A stretch of 64,000 bases of DNA from Spirochaetaceae bacterium. GTDB taxonomy: Bacteria > Spirochaetota > Leptospiria > Leptospirales > Leptonemataceae. The notes beneath the pieces are model-generated. The model was not told the origin of the DNA, did not search any database, and saw only the letters and a list, made by a program, of their open reading frames with translations. The position numbers and the translations under genes are program-made. Below, piece by piece: positions 9,780 through 19,192 of the stretch; within the stretch, counting starts at the first letter, position 1; each line of letters starts with the position of its first letter. Where the stretch lies: positions 210,769 through 274,768 of the forward strand of contig PCBI01000006.1 of assembly GCA_002730875.1 (NCBI GenBank), in the 5' to 3' direction.

Positions 9780-10544
9780 TCAGACATCGAATTTTTTTTT
9801 GAATTTTTCCGGAGTGTAGCCGGTGATCTTGCGAAAGGAGTGAATGTAATGCGCCTGGTCGGAGTAAAAATCCAGGTAGTGACGTTTGAAGGATTGTTGC
9901 AGGCGCAGGACTTTCAGTAGATCATGCGGCGTGAAGTTTGTGGTTCGTTTCAACGTTCGCTGTAACTGTCGCGGCGACAAACCGGCAGCTTCCGCCATGT
10001 TCCTGACATCCTGTATATCCTGGATGTTTCGCAGAATTTTTTCTGTCAGCGGATTGGGCACGACGCAATCCAAAGAGACCAACTCCTCCACGAATCGGCT
10101 CATCACCCTCTCCCTGGCCCGAAAATCAAGACCAATGAGTTTCCTGTTCACTTCAATCAAAGGCAAAGAGCCCCGGTACGCTTCCCCGACATAACTATCA
10201 AAGATTTCCTGACGATTTCCCCGCCAGACTCCGGGTAGAAATTGAATGCCGACGTAGTGAAACTCCCGGCCCAGGTTGAGCACCTCAAACGTAGTTCGCA
10301 AAGCGGTAACTCCGGCAACCTCAGGCTCCAGTTCATTGAATAGTATGTTTACGCAGGCATCCGGTACGGCATGTAATTCGAAATCCTGTTCCAGCCTTGA
10401 CTCAGTCTTCAGTTCCCAATAGCAATGAACCAGATGCGATAGGCTTTCCGGGGGCTTCATCTCCCGGTAATGCACAAGTCGGGCATCCCGGGCGATTCCG
10501 TCTCGAATGGGGCTGTATAGACCCTGCATCGGTTGTTCTTTCAT
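9780..10544 (-). CDS. AraC-family regulator with DUF6597-like N-terminal domain
   Basis: 254 residues. The N-terminal half (PPESLSHLVHCYWELK, HAVPDACVNILFN, YVGIQFLPG) matches the cupin-like DUF6597 sensor domain found in many AraC regulators. The C-terminal ~90 residues contain the double HTH (NMAEAAGLSPRQLQRTLKRTTNFTPHDLL, ...FRKITGYTPEKFKKKF). Directly upstream of the VOC gene on the same strand; the pairing of such regulators with a small VOC or DoxX gene is common, so it may regulate that gene. The ligand is unknown. Confidence 0.85.
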   Translation of the reverse strand: MKEQPMQGLYSPIRDGIARDARLVHYREMKPPESLSHLVHCYWELKTESRLEQDFELHAVPDACVNILFNELEPEVAGVTALRTTFEVLNLGREFHYVGIQFLPGVWRGNRQEIFDSYVGEAYRGSLPLIEVNRKLIGLDFRARERVMSRFVEELVSLDCVVPNPLTEKILRNIQDIQDVRNMAEAAGLSPRQLQRTLKRTTNFTPHDLLKVLRLQQSFKRHYLDFYSDQAHYIHSFRKITGYTPEKFKKKFDV

Positions 10545-10782
10545 TCTTTACCCGCTTGACCAATACTGAAATGGACGGGGAAATACCCGACATGGCTCAT
10601 CCTCGCAAGACCGTTTCCGAAAATAACTTACTAACGCGCCTGATTTTTCCAGAGTTTTTTGGAGTGCCACACCAGATTGACGCAACATTTCGCATGGATG
10701 CGGAATATACCATTGGAATGACTGAGGTCAGATCTATTCGGAAGCGGCTCTATGATAGCACGTGCAGAGGCAGGGCTTTAGA

Positions 10783-11367
10783 ATGAAACTACTGGATTGC
10801 CAGGATATTATGGAGTGGCGCCAATGGTTAAGGGCCAACCATAGAAAGACCGATTCCATCTGGCTGGTGTATTATAAGAAGGGAACCGGGTCCCCAGCGT
10901 CTGATGCGAAGACCGACCTTACCTATGAGAAGTCAGTGGAAGAAGCGCTCTGTTATGGCTGGATTGACAGCATCATAAAGAAAATCGATGAAAAGCGCTA
11001 CGCAAGAAAGTTTACCCCTCGAAAACCCGGCAGTAAATGGTCGCAATCCAACAAGCAGCGAATCGAAAAGCTGCTGGCTGCCGGACGATTAAAGGCAGCG
11101 GGGCAAAGATTGGTGGACCAGGCAAAAGCCGATGGAAGCTGGGATGCACCTGCCGCGCCCCTGACACCCGACCAAATACCTCGGGAGTTATCATTGATGC
11201 TGAAGAAGAGCAAGTCAGCCCAAAAGCGATTTAACGATTTACCGCCGTCCCAAAGAAAGCAATTCATGCAATGGATTGCGGCCGCAAAAAAAACCGAGAC
11301 TCGCCAACGACGATCGCAAAAAACCATAGAAATGATCAAAGAAGGAAAAAGTCCGTTCAGCCTCTGA
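10783..11367 (+). CDS. YdeI/OmpD-associated family protein
   Basis: 194 residues; the pattern ...WRQWLRANHRKTDSIWLVYYKK...LTYEKSVEEALCYGWIDSIIKKID...RFTPRKPGSKWSQ-type is characteristic of the YdeI/OmpD-associated family (here KFTPRKPGSKWSQSN). The C-terminal part is Lys/Arg-rich with PPSQRKQFMQWI, usual in this family. The biochemical role is not established. Start at MKLLDCQ (10783), seven codons inside the open frame, where the family's conserved region begins. It is transcribed divergently from the AraC gene. Confidence 0.8.
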   Translation: MKLLDCQDIMEWRQWLRANHRKTDSIWLVYYKKGTGSPASDAKTDLTYEKSVEEALCYGWIDSIIKKIDEKRYARKFTPRKPGSKWSQSNKQRIEKLLAAGRLKAAGQRLVDQAKADGSWDAPAAPLTPDQIPRELSLMLKKSKSAQKRFNDLPPSQRKQFMQWIAAAKKTETRQRRSQKTIEMIKEGKSPFSL

Positions 11368-11580
11368 AAATACTCAGTAGTCCAATCTTGTAACCTGAAG
11401 CCCACGGCCGGCGCTGACCGTTTTCGGTATCATGAGATGTTCTCGATAGCCACCCGCTTCGCAACTCTCCAGCAGGCCGTTATCCGGTCATCTACGGTGA
11501 CCCACTTTATGCTTGCATCGCAGGAAGAGCTCATCCAAAATCAAAGTCGGCCATACGCGGCGCGTCAGGGGGCACATTGC

Positions 11581-11844
11581 ATGATTGAAATCACCAATTC
11601 CGAAGGATACATTCTAGCTTTTGATGGACGTATCATTGAGATATTCACCCGAAGCGATAACATGCGCATTCACATAAATCATGTGGAAGCGGCAGAAGTA
11701 GACGAAAATAAGAAGGGGCTTCTCTGGATTAAGATAAAGACGCGGCATAAAGTCGCCAATCTTCCAGATATCCACGGGGAGAAGCGGACTGCGGTCAATG
11801 AATTGATCTCAAGAATCAACGAGGCAAGGTCCGACAAAGCCTAG
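11581..11844 (+). CDS. small conserved-looking protein of unknown function
   Basis: 87 residues from ATG 11581: MIEITNSEGYILAFDGRIIEI... The predicted strands and a hydrophilic helix at the end (NELISRINEAR) would suit a small PH-like or SHOCT-associated fold, but I do not recognise the family. The frame is open upstream to 11437, where composition is less protein-like, so the internal ATG was preferred. The following 228 bp to the next gene show nothing clear. Confidence 0.5.
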   Translation: MIEITNSEGYILAFDGRIIEIFTRSDNMRIHINHVEAAEVDENKKGLLWIKIKTRHKVANLPDIHGEKRTAVNELISRINEARSDKA

Positions 11845-12072
11845 CGATGTCAGAAAGCAAAGCGCGACGGTAGCTGGACCGGCGTTTCGCAATATAGTTT
11901 CCGAAGAGAGAATCTAGAAAATCTGGAGAACCAATTACTCGGCAGCTTAAGAAGTAGAATCGATGACGATAAACATTCCTTTGCTCCAGGGAATGCGCGA
12001 TCCAAACCGGCCGGGCCCCCGAGACCCCGGGGCAGTGAACGAAAGTATAATCCCCGTTATGGCTGTATCACC

Positions 12073-13128
12073 TTAACGGTATCCGGCCGTTCTGAGGTCT
12101 GTAAGGAGCTTGGCGGACCCTTCCGTTAGCATGGATTCTATGTTTTCCCCTTCAAGAGTGTACAGGTTTTTCCATTCTACTTCGCCAGTGTTAATGTCGG
12201 TGACATGAGTCACGATGGTAATCTTATAGATGTCTTCGGTCTCATGGTAGTATAAGATGTTGCTGGTGATGATCTTATTGGCTCCGGTAATCTCCCCAAT
12301 CCGGATGGCATTCTGTCTGGTCAGTCCGCTCTGCGAAAAACTCAACTCTTTCAGGATGGGCTTTAGATCTTCATTGTCTCGGATTTTGTAGCCTCCGTTC
12401 ACCAGCGCCAGCCCCAGAAGATTACTGGTCATGGTATTTTGTTCTCTGTACTTCGAGGCGGTATTCTGCCCTTCGAGAACGAGAAATACAGTCTCCTTTT
12501 CTCCCGGTCGGTTCACTTTGCCCTGATTTACGAGGGCGGAGGAATGATAAAAATCCCTGGCGAATCTATTGATCAGTCGCTTATGTAATTCAAGACTTTC
12601 GGAGGTAGTGACTTCGGTCACTGTATTGGCCACGGGCAGAAGGACTGTAGACAGAGGAATCGATAACCAGCCCCAGAAAGAGGTTTGATTGATCTTGTAG
12701 CGATAGGTTTCGACCACCACTCCGTTTCGGTACACCACAAATTCAGCATCGGTAACGCTCTCCGTTTGAACGGGAATGGCGAACAGCGTGAGAGTCGAAA
12801 GGAGGGCGGGCAATCCATCGTCGTTTTGAAAATGTTCTGTTCTGGTTTTGTATTCTACCTTGACGTTTGCCGAATCATTGACTCTGAAATAGGAACTGGT
12901 CTTGAAATACTGATCATAGTCTGAGTTGTTAACGTTTCTCTCCGCCATCTCAGACTTCCCCTCTTCTTTGCCCCGGATTCTGGAGAATTGAATCTCAGCC
13001 GGTTCGAAGCCCTGGACATCCGGCGAAATAGGTCGGCTACTGTATATACTTGCATAGCTCGTTGCGCAATTTGCGCTCACCAATAGGAAACTACTCAATA
13101 GTAAATATGCAGTTGCAACACCTTTCAT
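12073..13128 (-). CDS. lipoprotein with CsgG/FlgO-like C-terminal domain
   Basis: 352 residues from ATG 13128. Residues 1-22 are a lipoprotein signal, YLLLSSFLLVSANC. The middle contains a short hydrophobic hairpin (FWGWLSIPLSTVLLPVANTV). The last ~150 residues follow the CsgG/FlgO pattern: VFLVLEGQNTASKY, a middle with LKPILKELSFSQSGL, GEITGANKIITSNILYY, then ITIVTHVTDINTGEVEWKN. Such proteins are periplasmic or outer-membrane lipoproteins linked to export or surface assembly; a specific role is not evident. The frame runs on upstream to 13824, but that extension translates a repeat element and is rejected. It is divergent from the OmpA-type lipoprotein at 13855. Confidence 0.65.
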   Translation of the reverse strand: MKGVATAYLLLSSFLLVSANCATSYASIYSSRPISPDVQGFEPAEIQFSRIRGKEEGKSEMAERNVNNSDYDQYFKTSSYFRVNDSANVKVEYKTRTEHFQNDDGLPALLSTLTLFAIPVQTESVTDAEFVVYRNGVVVETYRYKINQTSFWGWLSIPLSTVLLPVANTVTEVTTSESLELHKRLINRFARDFYHSSALVNQGKVNRPGEKETVFLVLEGQNTASKYREQNTMTSNLLGLALVNGGYKIRDNEDLKPILKELSFSQSGLTRQNAIRIGEITGANKIITSNILYYHETEDIYKITIVTHVTDINTGEVEWKNLYTLEGENIESMLTEGSAKLLTDLRTAGYR

Positions 13129-13499
13129 AACCACTATCAGATATCCCGGGCAAGGGGACGGGGTCAATCCAATTAGATTGTATCGCAAATGAAAAGGGAT
13201 ATCGGAAGTCTGACCAGCGCTTGGGATCCCTGTGACCTGCCGTTTCATAGATGTAAGCGATACCCATATCCTTTCCTCCTTCCGAGCATTTGGTTTCTTT
13301 TTCACGTCTTCGTAGAAAGAGTCATGCCTTCGCTGCTCTTTGTGATGCTGACCCGACGGAAATTCCTTCATAAGAGTCTGGCTCTGCCCGCCCCGGTGTA
13401 GAGTTCTCAGTGCGAGCTTCCGGACACCCCTCCCCCACCGTGCAGTGCCTTGCAGACAACAGCGCGCTCCGGGGGTGCTCGAATTGGCGAGCGCACGAT

Positions 13500-13671
13500 G
13501 AGCGAGCCCCGGGCAAACCCAGGTACGGAGCCCCCTTTCCCCACAACGCCGGGAAGTGCAGACTGCAGGGGCCTGGTGGGTGTCCCGCACAGCGAGCCCA
13601 GGAGGAGCGAGCGCGGCGCAAATCCAGGCACGGAAGCCTGCTTTGCGCCGAGGGATACCCACCAGGCCCCC
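13500..13671. repeat. degenerate ~105-bp tandem duplication carrying a nested palindrome
   Basis: AGCGAGC...CAAA.CCAGG.ACGGA occurs at about 13501 and again at about 13606 (offset 105). In the second copy 13568-13586 and 13652-13670 are 19-base inverted repeats with one mismatch (G opposite T). Inside lies a perfect 9-base pair CGGCGCAAA/TTTGCGCCG (13614-13622, 13642-13650), and inside that CAGGC/GCCTG (13625-13629, 13636-13640). The whole could extrude as a cruciform or fold as a branched RNA. No transposase accompanies it. It may be a small non-autonomous or dispersed intergenic element. Confidence 0.6.
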
Positions 13672-13690
13672 ACAGAAAATGCCAACCCCC

Positions 13691-13716
13691 AAGTTGTGGA
13701 GACTTATCCCCAACTT
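13691..13716. repeat. 26-bp imperfect palindrome with DnaA-box-like core
   Basis: AAGTTGTGG and CCCCAACTT are near-perfect inverted arms (one mismatch) around an 8-base centre. The right half contains TTATCCCCA, which differs from the DnaA box TTATCCACA at one base. A regulator operator upstream of the OmpA-type gene is an alternative. Confidence 0.4.
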
Positions 13717-13854
13717 CTCTAAAAAAATGGGTGGCTTCCCGGACAGAAATCTGCGGCTTCTGGTAAAAAATGTAAACCAGTATTGGATTATGCCCCCAAA
13801 TATCTGGTTGGCCGAAAAGGCCATCCAATCTCGATTGTCGAGAAAGGAGATAAA

Positions 13855-14589
13855 ATGAAACGAACTGTTGCAATGATCACACTCGTAGCTCTCAGCGGTA
13901 CATTCGCCGCCAGATGTGCTACCCTGGACAAACTGGGATGGAATACCATTATCGGAACTGGAATCGGCTGTGGAGCCGGACTGGCGCTGGGAGCCATCTA
14001 TGATGAAGTTCAGAGAAAGAAAGAGAACAAGGACCGCAAGAAGCTAGAAAACGCGGTGTATGGCATCTTCAAAGAAAGAAAGAAGCATAATCAGGGCAAG
14101 ATCATCGGTCTGGCTACTGGATGCCTGGCTGGCCTCGGTGTTGGCGCCTATCTGGATATCATGAAAGAAGACATGGAAGACACCATGGGCGATAAGGGCA
14201 TCTCCCTGGAGTCCGTGAAAGGTCCGGACGGGGAAACTGACGAGCTTCTCGTGAAAATGGACGGCGATATTAGCTTTGATACCGGAAGCGCCGGCCTCAA
14301 AGGCGTGGCCAAAGAAAATGTCGATAAGCTTTCCGAAGCTCTGGAAGCCTATCCGGAAACTCAGATCAAAATCTGGGGCCATACGGACTACACCGGCTCC
14401 CGCGCCACCAACGATCGCCTGAGCCTCTTGCGAGCTCAAAGCGTTCAAGCCGACCTTGACATGCCTTCATCGCGGATTGCCGAGGTCCGTGGCTTTGCCT
14501 GGGACCGTCCGGTAACCGGCGGAACCCCAACTCCGGGCGCCAATCGGGCCAACCGAAGGGTAGAAGTGCGCATAATCGCAGCACAATAA
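13855..14589 (+). CDS. OmpA-family peptidoglycan-associated lipoprotein
   Basis: 244 residues. Start at ATG 13855 after a strong AAAGGAGA. The lipoprotein signal ends GTFAARC. Two Gly-rich hydrophobic segments (GTGIGCGAGLALGAIY and IGLATGCLAGLGVGAYL) follow, reminiscent of glycine-zipper motifs. The C-terminal OmpA domain is clear: FDTGSAGLKGVAKENVDKLSEAL, then HTDYTGSRATNDRLSLLRAQSV and NRRVEVRI, which bind diaminopimelate-type peptidoglycan. It would tether the outer membrane to the wall. A strong terminator follows at 14640. Confidence 0.9.
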   Translation: MKRTVAMITLVALSGTFAARCATLDKLGWNTIIGTGIGCGAGLALGAIYDEVQRKKENKDRKKLENAVYGIFKERKKHNQGKIIGLATGCLAGLGVGAYLDIMKEDMEDTMGDKGISLESVKGPDGETDELLVKMDGDISFDTGSAGLKGVAKENVDKLSEALEAYPETQIKIWGHTDYTGSRATNDRLSLLRAQSVQADLDMPSSRIAEVRGFAWDRPVTGGTPTPGANRANRRVEVRIIAAQ

Positions 14590-14639
14590 GAGCGCTCACA
14601 AACCCTGTAAGTCTCATACAATAATCGCGCTGCCTCAAT

Positions 14640-14673
14640 CCGGGGGAGAACCCTCTCCCCCGGGTCCTTTTTT
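14640..14673 (+). terminator. Rho-independent terminator after the OmpA-type gene
   Basis: A perfect 10-bp stem CCGGGGGAGA/TCTCCCCCGG with a four-base ACCC loop (14640-14663), then GTCC and six T (14668-14673). It isolates the OmpA-type gene from groES. Confidence 0.9.
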
Positions 14674-14712
14674 AATTCGGTTGACCTCACACCCTCCCTT
14701 TACAAGCCTGCA

Positions 14713-14739
14713 TTAGCAAACGGTAGCATTGATTGCTAA
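14713..14739 (+). promoter_or_regulatory. diverged CIRCE operator upstream of groES
   Basis: TTAGCAAAC - nine bases - GATTGCTAA. The canonical HrcA operator is TTAGCACTC-N9-GAGTGCTAA, so arm and spacer lengths match exactly and six outer bases on each side are conserved. Only the inner three differ (AAC/GAT). A TTGACC at 14681-14686 is a plausible -35 just upstream. This implies HrcA-type heat-shock control with altered inner contacts. The position, about 130 bp before groES, fits. Confidence 0.75.
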
Positions 14740-14866
14740 TCCGTATCCTTCTCATCCGCAGAAGGTGCCCTCAGGGGCGAAAATCAGACCGTAACAGGCA
14801 TGTCTGTGAGTATTGTTGAGTAGTCCTCAACTGTAGCGCTCCGGGCATCCATATCAGGAGGAAAGA

Positions 14867-16851
<1,985 letters not shown>

Positions 16852-16909
16852 GCCCTGCTTTCTGCGCGAGCCGGATTCTTCGGCTTCGCAAAACCCATAG
16901 CTTTAAGCG

Positions 16910-16941
16910 AAAAAGCCCGGCCAGGTGTCGGGCTTTTTCTT
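16910..16941 (+). terminator. Rho-independent terminator after groEL
   Basis: AAAAAGCCCG (16910-16919) and CGGGCTTTTT (16929-16938) form a 10-bp stem with a nine-base loop and a T-rich 3' side. Because the stem begins with an A-run it could also work for the minus-strand lipoprotein gene whose stop is just beyond. Confidence 0.85.
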
Positions 16942-16975
16942 TGTCCGGCGCGCTACCTCGCGAATGAACCCGGAA

Positions 16976-17407
16976 TCAGTTCGGACAGGCTCCGGAAGTA
17001 TATCCAACAACCCGCTCATCTACGCAGGCAAAACAGCTGTTTGCATAGGATTGACGACAACCTGACGAATAACACTCAGATGGCCGGCGATTCCAGCCAC
17101 ATACGGGTTGATATATCTGGATACAAAGATTGGCGCTTTTTTGTCGGGAGTTGCAGGCAGTATAGGATGCCAGCGGTCGATTTTTGACACGTTCGCAACC
17201 ACAGCCGCAATCATTCGAAAATGGCTTCGAATACGAATCGCATTTCAATTTAATCGCTGCACATTGGGCAGGATCCCGGCTTACATAGCCACGACCGTCT
17301 TGCTCGCAACCCATACCTGAAAGTCCGTTGCCAGAACCGCAAGATGAAAAAAAGAACAAGGAAAACAGAAGTGCAAGGCCCAAAGCGGCTTCGCCCTTGA
17401 AAGTCAT
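16976..17407 (-). CDS. cysteine-rich lipoprotein with Kazal-like domain
   Basis: 143 residues from ATG 17407, preceded by CAGGAGGCAA (the frame is open to 17575 but that extension lacks a ribosome site). The lipobox is LFFFSSC. The mature part is rich in Cys. The last ~50 residues have the Kazal-type pattern PVCG....YANSCFAC......Y..GAC. The preceding segment (CDSYSKPFSNDCGCGCE) is a second Cys cluster. Kazal domains usually inhibit serine proteases, so a surface or periplasmic protease inhibitor is possible. This is inference from spacing only. It lies 22 bp downstream of another lipoprotein gene, likely the same transcript. Confidence 0.65.
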   Translation of the reverse strand: MTFKGEAALGLALLFSLFFFSSCGSGNGLSGMGCEQDGRGYVSRDPAQCAAIKLKCDSYSKPFSNDCGCGCERVKNRPLASYTACNSRQKSANLCIQIYQPVCGWNRRPSECYSSGCRQSYANSCFACVDERVVGYTSGACPN

Positions 17408-17429
17408 TGATTGCCTCCTGGGAATTCGT

Positions 17430-18497
17430 CTATCGAAAATCCCGGCACAGTCGGTCCATGTTTCGCTTATTCTCGCGTAAGAGAGAAGCAATGGTCGGGT
17501 CCAGGCCCTGCCAGGTATCGCTGTAATGATATGACGAATCATTCCAGAGGCTGCAGCCTGGTTTTTTCCCTGCATTGTGAAATTCTGACACTGCCGTCAT
17601 GATTTTGAGCCGAATCGCCCTGAGCTCGGGTTCGCGCTGGGAATTCCCTGGAAACAGCAGGGAATCCAGTGCTTCTTCTATGGAGATAATGGCCCTTTGC
17701 TCTGCCCCGTCCTCACCGGGAGGCGAAATAGAAACCAGTACCGAAATACGGTCCAGTGCGGCCCTGCCGGGAGCAGGCAATAGATAATGATTCCGCGGTT
17801 CGCCGTTCCAGGTTCTCAGCCCATAGGGATCATCCGGGACCACAGGCGTATCGGTTAGTATAATATCGTAATGTATCTGCGAATAGGAGTAAGACTGCCA
17901 GAAGGTTAAGAAACGATAAGCCGAAACTTCTGGATCCTGTTGATCCACATCCACGGTTTCCTTCCAGCGCCCCTGCAGAATCTCAAGGGATGGGACCGAT
18001 AGCCTGGACATTTTCAGAGAGTCCAGCGGAAGACAAAGGTTCGCACAAAGGCCGGACACTCCGGTTTTCGCCAGCGATAGCAATGAAATGCCACGCAGAT
18101 ACTGCCTCTTCGCATCATCGTCCAGGCGAAGCGGGAAAGGACTAACCATGGGAAGCCTATTGCGCCCAATAGCTCTGGCTGTAATGAATTCTGTATCCTG
18201 GGGTTGATCCAACAAGAAGATCACTTCCAGTTCTGGATGCTTCCTGCGAAAGTTCGCCGAAGCCAGGGCCAACCAGCGCTCCACCCGTTCTCTGGGGTAG
18301 AGCATTTCCGATTTGCCGGTGAGCACACCTACATTCAGATAAATCTGTAGATGGTCAGGACCCGCTACCTCCACACCTTCGCCGAACATGGTGCGGGGGC
18401 GGACATCCTCCAGTCCGCCACATCCAACCACCAGGAGCAATATGGCGAGGATTCTCAAGAAATTAACGATCCCCGAATATCTCCTTTCTTTGCTCAT
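17430..18497 (-). CDS. lipoprotein of unknown function
   Basis: 355 residues with signal FLRILAILLLVVGC. The mature part contains YLNVGVLTGKSEMLYPRERVERW, then VIFLLDQPQDTEFITARAI, FLTFWQSYSYSQIHYDIILTDTPVV and a helical C-terminus. LQIYLNVGV and HYDIILTDTP could suggest an alpha/beta fold, but no family was recognised. Its start overlaps the end of the upstream zinc-ribbon gene by 35 bases, indicating translational coupling. The ribosome site lies inside that gene. Confidence 0.65.
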   Translation of the reverse strand: MSKERRYSGIVNFLRILAILLLVVGCGGLEDVRPRTMFGEGVEVAGPDHLQIYLNVGVLTGKSEMLYPRERVERWLALASANFRRKHPELEVIFLLDQPQDTEFITARAIGRNRLPMVSPFPLRLDDDAKRQYLRGISLLSLAKTGVSGLCANLCLPLDSLKMSRLSVPSLEILQGRWKETVDVDQQDPEVSAYRFLTFWQSYSYSQIHYDIILTDTPVVPDDPYGLRTWNGEPRNHYLLPAPGRAALDRISVLVSISPPGEDGAEQRAIISIEEALDSLLFPGNSQREPELRAIRLKIMTAVSEFHNAGKKPGCSLWNDSSYHYSDTWQGLDPTIASLLRENKRNMDRLCRDFR

Positions 18498-18903
18498 CAA
18501 TAAAATCCTGTATCCCGCGAAGCTTCTTCGCCAGACAGGAACGACACATCTGGTACTGGAAAGTCTTCACGCCTTTCTGGCCGCAACTGGCGCACCCTTC
18601 AGGCTCCTCCTGCTCTTCCATAGTCACCACCATTTGATTCCCTTTCTGATGCAATTTAATATTTTCCACCGTTCCCTGAATTCCTTTATCTTTTTTATTT
18701 GTGTCAGGCTGGAGCTGCCCGCCTATTTTAATCCGTCGCTCCAGAGAGCCCGCCGCCCCGGCCGGCTCCGAATCATCCAGCATCCGAACCAGTCTGCCCT
18801 GAAGCCTTCCATCTGGCAACGAAAACAACACCGGAGCCGAACGCTGGCCCGAGAAAGAGGTCGCCTTCCCTCTTTTCGCTAATGTTTCTATAGTATTTAT
18901 CAT
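18463..18903 (-). CDS. small protein with C-terminal zinc ribbon
   Basis: 146 residues from ATG 18903 (MINTIETLAKRGKATSF). The middle is beta-like (PVLFSLPDGRLQGRLVRML; GQLQPDTNKKDKGIQGTVENIKL). The end has a four-cysteine knuckle, CASCGQKGVKTFQYQMCRSC, followed by a helix. A nucleic-acid or protein-binding role is possible; no named family was recognised. The frame is open upstream to 19029, but that part overlaps a palindrome and structured leader, so the internal ATG was chosen. It overlaps the next lipoprotein start. Confidence 0.6.
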   Translation of the reverse strand: MINTIETLAKRGKATSFSGQRSAPVLFSLPDGRLQGRLVRMLDDSEPAGAAGSLERRIKIGGQLQPDTNKKDKGIQGTVENIKLHQKGNQMVVTMEEQEEPEGCASCGQKGVKTFQYQMCRSCLAKKLRGIQDFIDEQRKEIFGDR

Positions 18904-18959
18904 CTCAATTCTCGATTTTCTTTTTCGCACAGCCTCCGAAATGCCTTTGGCTGTTCCAG

Positions 18960-18983
18960 GTTTATCCACGACCGTGGATAAAC
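18960..18983. promoter_or_regulatory. perfect palindrome of two DnaA-box-like sites
   Basis: GTTTATCCACG-AC-CGTGGATAAAC: 11-bp perfect arms, each containing TTATCCACG, one base from the DnaA box. It lies between the divergent zinc-ribbon gene and gcvT, about 60 bp upstream of the former's start. It could bind DnaA or an unrelated dimeric repressor. Confidence 0.5.
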
Positions 18984-19192
18984 TCCCACATAGTTTTAAA
19001 CCGACACGGGACGATCGCTTTGCCGGCACGAACCGGAGCAGGCTAAATATCCTGCCGGCGCTTCGCAGTCAAAGCAAAAAAGCGAAACCTGGACTCAACG
19101 CCCTGGATTTTTACTACACTTGTATATACATTCGCATCTTCTCCTGGGGCCTTTTTTTATTGCATGCACAGGGAGAGCAAAAACCCTGCATT
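18984..19192 (+). promoter_or_regulatory. gcvT leader region
   Basis: It contains an inverted repeat GCCGGCA (19022-19028)/TGCCGGC (19053-19059) with an inner GCAGG/CCTGC stem, a TATACA-like -10 near 19125, and a small CAGGG/CCCTG hairpin (19169-19173, 19184-19188) right before the gcvT start that could mask ribosome access. I looked for glycine-riboswitch core sequences and did not find them. Confidence 0.35.

Larger units (their letters stand above)
13129..13854. other. 726-bp divergent intergenic region with repeats
   Basis: It separates two divergent lipoprotein genes and should contain both promoters. The middle (about 13490-13680) is GC-rich with a degenerate ~105-bp duplication and nested inverted repeats, followed by a DnaA-box-like palindrome. 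The frames open across it are Pro/Arg/Gly-rich in all phases, as expected of repeat DNA rather than protein. Confidence 0.6.

Noticed and set aside
12073..13824. Continuous 583-residue frame reading from 13824 into the CsgG-like lipoprotein
   Set aside because: The N-terminal 230 residues are translated from the repeat and intergenic DNA and have no similarity to a protein; the lipoprotein signal begins at ATG 13128.
18984..19192. Glycine riboswitch before gcvT
   Set aside because: I looked for the conserved aptamer core in the leader and did not find it.
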